Below are positions 1 to 5,228 of a stretch of DNA of 5,228 nucleotides, one piece after another (within the stretch, counting starts at the first letter, position 1; every line of letters begins with the position of its first letter). The position numbers and the translations under genes were made by a program. Source of the DNA: SBAX01 sp964646605 (GTDB lineage: Bacteria; Planctomycetota; Phycisphaerae; UBA1845); NCBI GenBank assembly GCA_964646605.1, contig CAZYEX010000052.1, positions 1-5,228 of the forward strand, given 5' to 3'. Below the pieces are notes generated by a model. That model saw nothing but the letters and a program-made list of their open reading frames with translations. It ran no database searches and was not told the origin of the DNA.

Positions 1-3000
1 GGACCGTCAACTACATGTCCCCGGAGCAGATCAGCGGCAGGGTGACCGACCCCCGCACGGACATTTTCTCTTTCGGTTGCGTTCTTTATGAAATGATCTC
101 GGGACGCAGAGCGTTCGGCGGGGAGAGCGTCGCAGAGATCACCACGGCGATCCTCCGCGACGATCCGCCGACGCTTGCGGATTCGGGCCGGGTCATTCCG
201 GTGGAGTTGGATCGCGTGATCATGCGCTGCCACGAGAAAAAGCCCGAACAGCGAATTCAATCGGCGCGCGACCTGAGCTTCGCGCTTCGCGACTTGCTGA
301 GCGACAGCGTGCTCTCGAAGCCCTCGGTCGAACATCACAAGCGACAGATGCGCACGATGCTTGGAGTTCAGCTTGCATTCGGTGTGGTGGTCGTAGCGGC
401 CTTGCTCCTGACGCTGAACGTGGGTGGTTGGCGGGAGCGGCTGTTCAGCCGCCCCCAGGTGGGTCCCATTTCGTCCCTCGCCGTGCTGCCGTTGGAAAAC
501 GTGTCGCGTGACCCCGACCAGGAGTACTTTGTCGACGGGATGACCGAGGCCTTGATTTCAGACTTGGCCAAGATCGGGGGCTTGAAAGTGATATCCCGGA
601 CCTCGGTGATGCGCTACAAAGCCACGACCAAGTCGCTTCCGGAGATCGCGAAAGAGCTGAAGGTGGACGCAGTGGTGGAAGGCTCGGTGCTGCGGGTGGG
701 CGACCGGGTGCGGATCACCGCCCAGCTCATCCATGCGGCCACAGACGAGCATCTCTGGGCCGAAAGTTATGACCGCGACCTGCGCGACGTCCTGCGCTTG
801 CACAGCGAGTTGGCCCGGACGATCGCCCAGGAGATCAAGGTCACGCTCACGCCGCAGGAGCAAGCCCGAATGGTTGAGGCTCGTCCCATCAACCCTGCAG
901 CGTACCAGGCCTATCTGAAGGGCCGGTACTTCTATTGGAACCAAGCTACCAATGAGGGCTACCGAAAGGCGATTGAATACTTTCAAGAGGCGGCGCGGCT
1001 CGATCCCAGTTATGCGCTCGCCTACGCGGGGATCGCAGACGCCTATGCCCAGGGGGCGACCATGCCCGGAATCTCGCGTGCCGAAGCCCATCCGATCGCC
1101 CGGGCGGCCGCCGACCGTGCCCTGGCATTGGACGATACCCTGGCTGAAGCTCACTCGGCCCGCGCCCAAACGGCGTTGCTTCTCGAATGGGACTGGCCCG
1201 TCGCCGAGCGGGCCTTCCTCCGAGCTATCGAGCTGAACCCGAGCCTGGATACTGCGCATCACTTGTACGCCCACTTGCTACAATTCACGGGACGCGACGA
1301 GAAGGCCGTCGAAGCCTTCGAGCATGCTCTTCAAATAAACCCGCTTTCCGCGCAACACCTGACGTGCTTCGCATGGCATTTGATCGCCCTTCAACGCCAC
1401 GCACCTGCGGAGCAGGCGCTGAACAAGGCGCGCGAACTGGCCCCGTCCTACTTCCCTGCGCTGCACCAGCGTGGTTGGATTTTCGAGCGCCGCGGAGATG
1501 TTGAGGCGGCGGTCGATGAGTGGCGGCAGGCCGTCGCAGAGTCCAAGGGCGATACGCAATCGGTAGCCCAACTCGCATACGGTGAGGCGATCCTCGGCCA
1601 TGCCGCCGAAGCCAGAAGGCTCTTGGAAGAAATGTTGGAACGCTCCGGAAACGTCCTTGTGTCGCCGAAGGATATCGCCTTGGTGTATGTCGGTCTTGGA
1701 GAAAAAGACGAAGCCTTTGCCTGGCTCGAAAAGTCCTACGAAAGTCGCGAAGCCCTGTTGCCGTTTGTCGGACATGAACCGGGGTTCGACAAGCTCCGCG
1801 GCGATCCGCGGTTCGACGACCTGCTTCGCCGCGTCGGCCTGCCGCCGTTGGCGCCGATGCCGTCCGCGACCTCTTCCAGCAAGCCCCCCGCTGGCAAGAT
1901 CATGCTGGCCGTCTTGCCGTTTGAGAACCTCAGCCGCGATCCAGAGCAAGATTACTTCAGCGACGGGTTGACCGAGGAAATGATCTCCCAACTGAGCCGG
2001 CTCAATCCCAAGAAGCTGGGCGTGATCGCCCGCACCTCCGCGATGCACTACAAGAACACCGCGAAGACCATCGACGCGATCGGTCGAGAGTTGGGCGTCG
2101 CCTACATCGTCGAGGGCAGCGTCCGCCGCGCGGGCGAACGCGTGCGGATCACCGCCCAGCTTATTCAGGTGAGCGACCAAACCCATCTTTGGGCGGAGAC
2201 CTACGAGCGCGATCTCAAGGACATTTTCGCACTGCAAAGCGACGTCGCCGAACGCGTCGCCGGATCGCTGACCGTTGAACTGCTACCCGGGGCCGTTTCG
2301 ACCTCCGCCCCAGCCCGTACCATCAACCCCGAGGCGTACCAGGCCTATCTGAAGGGCCGGTTCTATTGGAACAAACGCACGCCCGACGGTCTCCAGAAAG
2401 CGGTCGAGTACTTCGAGCAGGCCATCGCGTTGGCACCGGACTGGCCGCTCGCGTACGCGGGACTGGCGGATGCTTACTCATTGATGCCGGAGTATTCCTC
2501 CATGCGCGCCAGCGAAGCGATTCCCAAAGCTCGGACGGCCGCCGCTAAGGCGTTGGAATTGGACGAGTCTCTGGGCGACGCACACGCCTCCCTGGGGTCT
2601 ATCGCGTCCTCGTACGACTGGGATTGGCGTGCGGCCGAACGGGAATACCAGCGTGCCATCGCATTAAGCCCCAATTACGCGACGGCGCATCATTGGTACG
2701 CGATACATCTCTCGATCGTCGGCCTTCACGACCAAGCAATCCGAGAAATCACCAAAGCTCAGGAGCTTGACCCTCTTTCGCTCATCATCGGCAGCGCCGC
2801 CGGCAGGGTGCATTATGTTGCGGGAGACTTCGCCCAGGCGGAGATCTGGCTCCGCAAGACGCTCGAACTCGGCCCCGATTTCCCCGCGGCCCACCAGTTT
2901 TTGGCCAGAACCTTGTTTCTGCAGGGAAGGCTTGCGGAAGCGATCACGGAAGCCCGGGAAGCGGTCCGACTCTCCAACAACGACCCTTACTACGTTGCCA

Positions 3001-3332
3001 CCCTCGGCTTCGTGTGCGCCAAGGTCGGTCAGGTCGAAGAGACCCGGATGATCCTCGACGAACTCGCCGCCTTGGCGACGGAACGGTACGTCACACCAAC
3101 CGCTTTTGCTCTTGTCTATGCGGGGCTTGACGAGAGGGACCGGATGTTCGACTGGTTGGAAAGGGCTTTCCAGGATCGCAGTATACCTCTGCGCTTGACG
3201 CTTACCGAACCGCTTCTAGCGGACATGCGCAGCGATCCCCGTTTCGCCGATATCCTCCGCCGCGTCGGCCTGCCCGAGCTGAGTCAGCTGAACGCGCCGA
3301 CGGAACCGACGACCATCAATCCCACACCATGA
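1..3332 (+). CDS. Membrane-anchored Ser/Thr protein kinase with duplicated TolB-like/TPR sensory modules (5'-partial)
   Basis: Reading is open from the first base. The first full codon is at 3 and the stop is TGA at 3330-3332, giving about 1109 visible residues. The ATG at 15 lies inside the kinase activation segment (TVNYMSPEQ), so it is not the true start. The N-lobe, HRD and DFG motifs must lie upstream. Visible kinase C-lobe parts are SPEQ (APE-type motif), the F-helix Asp in RTDIFSFGCVLYEM, and the late Arg in KKPEQRIQSARDL. The C-lobe ends near 310. A basic stretch (HHKRQMR) precedes one hydrophobic helix at about 360-422, which by the positive-inside rule puts the kinase in the cytoplasm and the rest outside. 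Two tandem modules follow. Each has a TolB/FlgO-like domain (LAVLP.EN.SRDP, VEGSV, RVRITAQLI, HLWAE motifs; 477-866 and 1905-2290) and then about six TPR-like helical pairs. By family knowledge such kinases phosphorylate Ser/Thr using ATP. Ligand and substrates are unknown. Confidence 0.93.
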   Translation, partial: TVNYMSPEQISGRVTDPRTDIFSFGCVLYEMISGRRAFGGESVAEITTAILRDDPPTLADSGRVIPVELDRVIMRCHEKKPEQRIQSARDLSFALRDLLSDSVLSKPSVEHHKRQMRTMLGVQLAFGVVVVAALLLTLNVGGWRERLFSRPQVGPISSLAVLPLENVSRDPDQEYFVDGMTEALISDLAKIGGLKVISRTSVMRYKATTKSLPEIAKELKVDAVVEGSVLRVGDRVRITAQLIHAATDEHLWAESYDRDLRDVLRLHSELARTIAQEIKVTLTPQEQARMVEARPINPAAYQAYLKGRYFYWNQATNEGYRKAIEYFQEAARLDPSYALAYAGIADAYAQGATMPGISRAEAHPIARAAADRALALDDTLAEAHSARAQTALLLEWDWPVAERAFLRAIELNPSLDTAHHLYAHLLQFTGRDEKAVEAFEHALQINPLSAQHLTCFAWHLIALQRHAPAEQALNKARELAPSYFPALHQRGWIFERRGDVEAAVDEWRQAVAESKGDTQSVAQLAYGEAILGHAAEARRLLEEMLERSGNVLVSPKDIALVYVGLGEKDEAFAWLEKSYESREALLPFVGHEPGFDKLRGDPRFDDLLRRVGLPPLAPMPSATSSSKPPAGKIMLAVLPFENLSRDPEQDYFSDGLTEEMISQLSRLNPKKLGVIARTSAMHYKNTAKTIDAIGRELGVAYIVEGSVRRAGERVRITAQLIQVSDQTHLWAETYERDLKDIFALQSDVAERVAGSLTVELLPGAVSTSAPARTINPEAYQAYLKGRFYWNKRTPDGLQKAVEYFEQAIALAPDWPLAYAGLADAYSLMPEYSSMRASEAIPKARTAAAKALELDESLGDAHASLGSIASSYDWDWRAAEREYQRAIALSPNYATAHHWYAIHLSIVGLHDQAIREITKAQELDPLSLIIGSAAGRVHYVAGDFAQAEIWLRKTLELGPDFPAAHQFLARTLFLQGRLAEAITEAREAVRLSNNDPYYVATLGFVCAKVGQVEETRMILDELAALATERYVTPTAFALVYAGLDERDRMFDWLERAFQDRSIPLRLTLTEPLLADMRSDPRFADILRRVGLPELSQLNAPTEPTTINPTP
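477..1841 (+). repeat. Internal module copy 1: TolB-like domain plus TPR solenoid
   Basis: This is the first copy of a coding duplication inside the first kinase gene. It starts at LAVLPLENVSRDP just after the transmembrane helix and ends at DPRFDDLLRRVGLP. The TolB-like part runs to about 866. The TPR part starts at INPAAYQAYLKGR (888) and includes helical pairs around KAIEYFQEAARLDP, AERAFLRAIELNP, AVEAFEHALQINP and AEQALNKARELAP. Compared with copy 2 it lacks two residues near GGLKVISRTS and has one extra residue in RYFYWN. Its TolB-like part departs more from the usual family wording than copy 2 does (for example LPLEN instead of LPFEN). Confidence 0.88.
1905..3275 (+). repeat. Internal module copy 2: TolB-like domain plus TPR solenoid
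   Basis: This is the second copy of the duplicated module, from LAVLPFENLSRDP to DPRFADILRRVGLP. The offset to copy 1 is 1428 nt at the start, 1434 nt after the TolB-like domain and 1431 nt from the first TPR to the end. The two copies are therefore collinear except for two visible codon-multiple indels. TPR-like pairs include KAVEYFEQAIALAP, AEREYQRAIALSP, AIREITKAQELDP, AEIWLRKTLELGP and AITEAREAVRLS. A Pro/Ser/Ala-rich linker (about 1845-1900) separates it from copy 1, and no second transmembrane helix is present. Copy 2 reads like the canonical TolB-like plus TPR family. A short polar tail rich in Pro and Thr follows to the stop. Confidence 0.88.
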
Positions 3333-3388
3333 CATCGCAACAGGGTTTCCCCGACATTCGACAATCGGCAATCGACAATCGACAATAG
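3329..3388 (+). other. 19-codon open frame bridging the two kinase genes
   Basis: An ATG at 3329 overlaps the upstream gene's stop (ATGA at 3329-3332). The frame stays open for 19 codons, reading MTSQQGFPDIRQSAIDNRQ, and stops at TAG 3386-3388, 6 nt before the ATG of the second kinase and in the same frame as it. Neither start has a recognisable Shine-Dalgarno sequence, so coupling by termination and reinitiation is conceivable. The peptide resembles nothing I recognise. Half of it is encoded by the heptamer repeat, so chance is a serious alternative. Confidence 0.2.
3358..3385 (+). repeat. Heptamer tandem repeat, four units of TCGACAA type
   Basis: Four head-to-tail 7-bp units sit at 3358-3364, 3365-3371, 3372-3378 and 3379-3385. 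Three read TCGACAA and one reads TCGGCAA. A degenerate fifth unit (CCGACAT) may precede them at 3351-3357. The array fills most of the 62-bp gap between the kinase genes and ends 9 nt before the second start codon. Seven is not a multiple of three, which fits non-coding DNA. On the opposite strand it reads as ATTGTCGATTGTCGATTG-type DNA. I see no dyad symmetry or T-tract that would make it a terminator. Confidence 0.85.
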
Positions 3389-3394
3389 CCGCCT

Positions 3395-5228
3395 ATGTTT
3401 CTGACTCCGAACACGAAGCTCGGCCCCTACGAAATCCTCTCGCCCCTCGGCGCGGGCGGCATGGGCGAGGTCTACCGCGCCAAGGATTCGCGACTGGACC
3501 GCGAGGTGGCGATCAAGGTGCTGCCGGAGGCGTTCGCCCGCGATCCGGAACGAATGGCCCGGTTCCAGCGGGAAGCCAAGGTACTCGCGTCGCTCAACCA
3601 TCCCAACATCGCGGGCATCTACGGGTTCGAGGAGGTGGAGGGCAACCGCTTTCTCGTCATGGAGTTGGTGGAGGGCGCGACCCTGGCGGATCGACTTCGC
3701 GACGGGGCGTTGTCCGTCGAGGACGCCCTGACCATCAACCGGCAAATCGCCGAGGCCCTCGAGGCCGCACATGAGCGCGGCATCATTCACCGTGACCTCA
3801 AACCCGCCAATGTGAAGATCACCCCCGACGGAGCGGTGAAGGTGCTGGACTTCGGCCTGGCCAAGGCCATGACCGGGGAAGGACAAAGATCCACTTTGTC
3901 CGAAAATGAGCAAAGAGAATCTTTGCTCTCCCCGGCCAACTCCCCGACAATCACCGCGGACTTCACGCGGCCGGGCGTGATCCTCGGTACAGCGGCCTAC
4001 ATGAGTCCGGAGCAAGCCCGCGGGCGACCCGTCGACCGACGCACCGATATTTGGTCCTTCGGCGTCGTGCTGTACGAGTGCCTCAGCGGGCAAAAGCCAT
4101 TCGAGGGCGAAACGGCGACCGATTTGGTCGCAAAGATTCTGGAGCGCGAGCCGGATTGGAACGCGCTCTCAGATACCACACCTCCCAACGTTCGGATGCT
4201 CCTGCAGCGATGTCTGCAAAAGGACCGCAAGCAGCGCCTTCGTGACATCGGCGAGGCCTGGGTGGTGTTGGATGGCGCACTGGCCGGGGACTTCAGCGTG
4301 GCCGGGATGGCCCCGGTTCGTTCCCGACCCACCTGGCGACGTGCCCTGCCGTGGTTCGCTTGTGCGATTCTCGTCGCGGCGCTTGGCGGACTCTGGCTCT
4401 CCACAAGGCCTGTGAAGCAGGCAGTCATGCGCTTCACCCTGGCCATTCCCGAAACTCAGGCGTTCGGCGGACGACGCTGGCCTGCCATGGATATCTCGCC
4501 CGACGGCACGAAGATCGTTATTGTGGGACGCAACGAATCCGACCGCCAATTGTACCTGCGTCACATCAACCAGCTCGATGCCACGCCGCTGGCGAACACG
4601 GATGACGCCTTCTGTCCGTTCTTTTCGCCGGACGGCGAGTGGATCGCGTTCGCCCAAAAAAGCAAACTACGAAGGATTTCCGTCCTGGGTGGCCCGGCCA
4701 CAACCATCTGCGATGCCGCGGATTTGCGCGGAGGAAGCTGGGGGCGGGACGGGACCATCGTCTTCGCCCCGAACCCGAAATCGGGCATCTGGCGCGTTCC
4801 GGCGGCCGGTGGTGAGCCGGTGAAGCTCACCGACGCGGGGTCAAGTCAAGGATCGCCGTCTCATCGCTGGCCGCAAATGCTTCCGGACGGCAAGACGGCG
4901 TTGTTCACGGCGACCGCCAAGAACGATGACTACGCCGCCGCCAAAATCGTCGCCCTGTCTCTCGAATCGCTTGAACAGAAAGTCGTCATCGAGGCAGGTA
5001 CGTTCGCGCGGTACGTCCCCACGGGTCATATCGTCTTCGGGCGGTCGGGCACCCTGATGGCCGTACCCTTCGACGCCCAGAAACTGCAAGTAACCGGATC
5101 GGCTATTCCCATTCTCGAAGGCGTTTTAGGTTTCCCGCCCATGGGCAGCCTTCAATATGCTTTCTCGCAGACGGGGACTTTCTTCTATCTGTCCGGTTCG
5201 GTCAGCGGAGACGAAGAGCTGCCGATCT
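3395..5228 (+). CDS. Membrane-anchored Ser/Thr protein kinase with PD40/WD40-like beta-propeller (3'-partial)
   Basis: An in-frame TAG at 3386-3388 bounds the frame upstream, so ATG 3395 is the only sensible start. No Shine-Dalgarno sequence precedes it. The frame is open to the window end (611 codons plus one base). All catalytic elements are present: glycine loop GAGGMGEVY (19-27), VAIK lysine 41, alpha-C Glu 60, HRDLKPAN (132-139), DFG (152-154), GTAAYMSPEQARG (198-210), F-helix Asp 218 and Arg 281. An active cytoplasmic kinase is expected. A hydrophobic helix follows at residues about 318-335, after RSRPTWRR. The rest is a PD40-type propeller with SPDG turns at 368-371 and 411-414, a GRDG turn near 450 and LPDG near 496. 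This kinase-TM-PD40 layout is common in Acidobacteriota-like genomes. The propeller probably binds a ligand or partner outside the membrane. The C-terminus is missing only because the window ends. The activation segment carries the two palindromes listed separately. Confidence 0.95.
   Translation, partial: MFLTPNTKLGPYEILSPLGAGGMGEVYRAKDSRLDREVAIKVLPEAFARDPERMARFQREAKVLASLNHPNIAGIYGFEEVEGNRFLVMELVEGATLADRLRDGALSVEDALTINRQIAEALEAAHERGIIHRDLKPANVKITPDGAVKVLDFGLAKAMTGEGQRSTLSENEQRESLLSPANSPTITADFTRPGVILGTAAYMSPEQARGRPVDRRTDIWSFGVVLYECLSGQKPFEGETATDLVAKILEREPDWNALSDTTPPNVRMLLQRCLQKDRKQRLRDIGEAWVVLDGALAGDFSVAGMAPVRSRPTWRRALPWFACAILVAALGGLWLSTRPVKQAVMRFTLAIPETQAFGGRRWPAMDISPDGTKIVIVGRNESDRQLYLRHINQLDATPLANTDDAFCPFFSPDGEWIAFAQKSKLRRISVLGGPATTICDAADLRGGSWGRDGTIVFAPNPKSGIWRVPAAGGEPVKLTDAGSSQGSPSHRWPQMLPDGKTALFTATAKNDDYAAAKIVALSLESLEQKVVIEAGTFARYVPTGHIVFGRSGTLMAVPFDAQKLQVTGSAIPILEGVLGFPPMGSLQYAFSQTGTFFYLSGSVSGDEELPI
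3881..3901 (+). repeat. Palindrome 1 in kinase activation-segment coding sequence
   Basis: The 8-nt arms GGACAAAG (3881-3888) and CTTTGTCC (3894-3901) are perfect reverse complements around a 5-nt loop ATCCA. The 21-bp unit is seven codons long and encodes GQRSTLS, just after DFGLAKAMTGE of the second kinase. It lies 6 bp upstream of a second palindrome of the same geometry and in the same reading phase. Confidence 0.85.
3908..3928 (+). repeat. Palindrome 2 in kinase activation-segment coding sequence
   Basis: The 8-nt arms GAGCAAAG (3908-3915) and CTTTGCTC (3921-3928) pair perfectly around a 5-nt loop AGAAT, encoding EQRESLL. It shares the inner CAAAG/CTTTG stem with palindrome 1. The second and third stem pairs differ (G-C to A-T, and A-T to G-C), with both partners changed together. 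Unit-to-unit period is 27 bp, or nine codons. Confidence 0.85.

Noticed and set aside
15..17. ATG at 15 as the start of the first kinase gene
   Set aside because: It encodes the Met of YMSPEQ in the kinase activation segment, and the frame is open upstream to the window edge with matching conserved residues (T-V-N-Y).
558..1274. Minus-strand open frame (238 codons) opposite module 1
   Set aside because: It is antisense to strongly conserved protein motifs and has no recognisable domain, so it is a reading-frame shadow.
1278..2237. Long minus-strand open frame (319 codons) opposite the first kinase gene
   Set aside because: It lies wholly antisense to a clearly recognisable TPR/TolB-like coding region and shows no known domain. 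Such frames are expected opposite GC-rich genes.
3333..3394. Rho-independent terminator or promoter in the intergenic gap
   Set aside because: No GC-rich hairpin followed by a T-tract is present. The TCGACA units vaguely resemble a -35 box, but no matching -10 element stands at proper spacing.
3881..3928. The two palindromes as a transcription terminator
   Set aside because: They lie in the middle of an intact coding frame, have modest GC stems and lack a following T-tract.
3284..4093. Minus-strand open frame (269 codons) spanning the intergenic gap and the second kinase
   Set aside because: Most of it is antisense to the catalytic kinase domain. Its LSIVDCRLSNVGE-like stretch is just the translated heptamer repeat, a common source of spurious predicted proteins.

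Overview
The window is GC-rich, densely coding bacterial DNA with both genes on the + strand. It holds two adjacent membrane-anchored Hanks-type (PknB-like) Ser/Thr protein kinases. Each is cut by a window edge: the first lacks its N-terminus and the second lacks its C-terminus. Large sets of kinases with TolB-like/TPR or PD40 propeller C-terminal parts are known from soil and freshwater phyla such as Acidobacteriota, Planctomycetota and Gemmatimonadota. The window resembles that group, but no marker gene fixes the phylum.

Region 1 (1-3332) is the 3' part of a kinase gene. It encodes the C-lobe of the kinase domain from the activation-segment end onward, one transmembrane helix (about 360-422), and then two successive copies of a roughly 455-residue sensory module. 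Each module is a TolB/FlgO-like alpha/beta domain followed by a TPR solenoid and a short conserved end motif (DPRF..-LRRVGLP). The modules are about 477 codons apart and almost collinear, so this is an internal tandem duplication or a fusion of two paralogues.

Region 2 (3333-3394) is a 62-bp gap with no convincing terminator, promoter or Shine-Dalgarno sequence. It contains a 7-bp tandem repeat (consensus TCGACAA). A 19-codon open frame begins at an ATGA overlap with the first gene's stop and ends 6 nt before the next start.

Region 3 (3395-5228) encodes a second kinase with a complete catalytic domain, a transmembrane helix and the start of a PD40/WD40-like beta-propeller. It runs off the window. 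Its activation segment contains two adjacent 21-bp perfect-stem palindromes in the same reading frame. Their stems differ by two compensated base-pair changes.

The two genes probably form a co-directional, possibly co-transcribed cassette of two receptor kinases. They would share a cytoplasmic phosphorylation chemistry but carry different extracytoplasmic protein-interaction modules (TPR solenoids versus beta-propeller). I see no RNA genes, CRISPR arrays, transposase genes or phage genes. The most distinctive signals are the covarying palindrome pair, the double sensory module and the heptamer repeat. None of them by itself demonstrates a new system.
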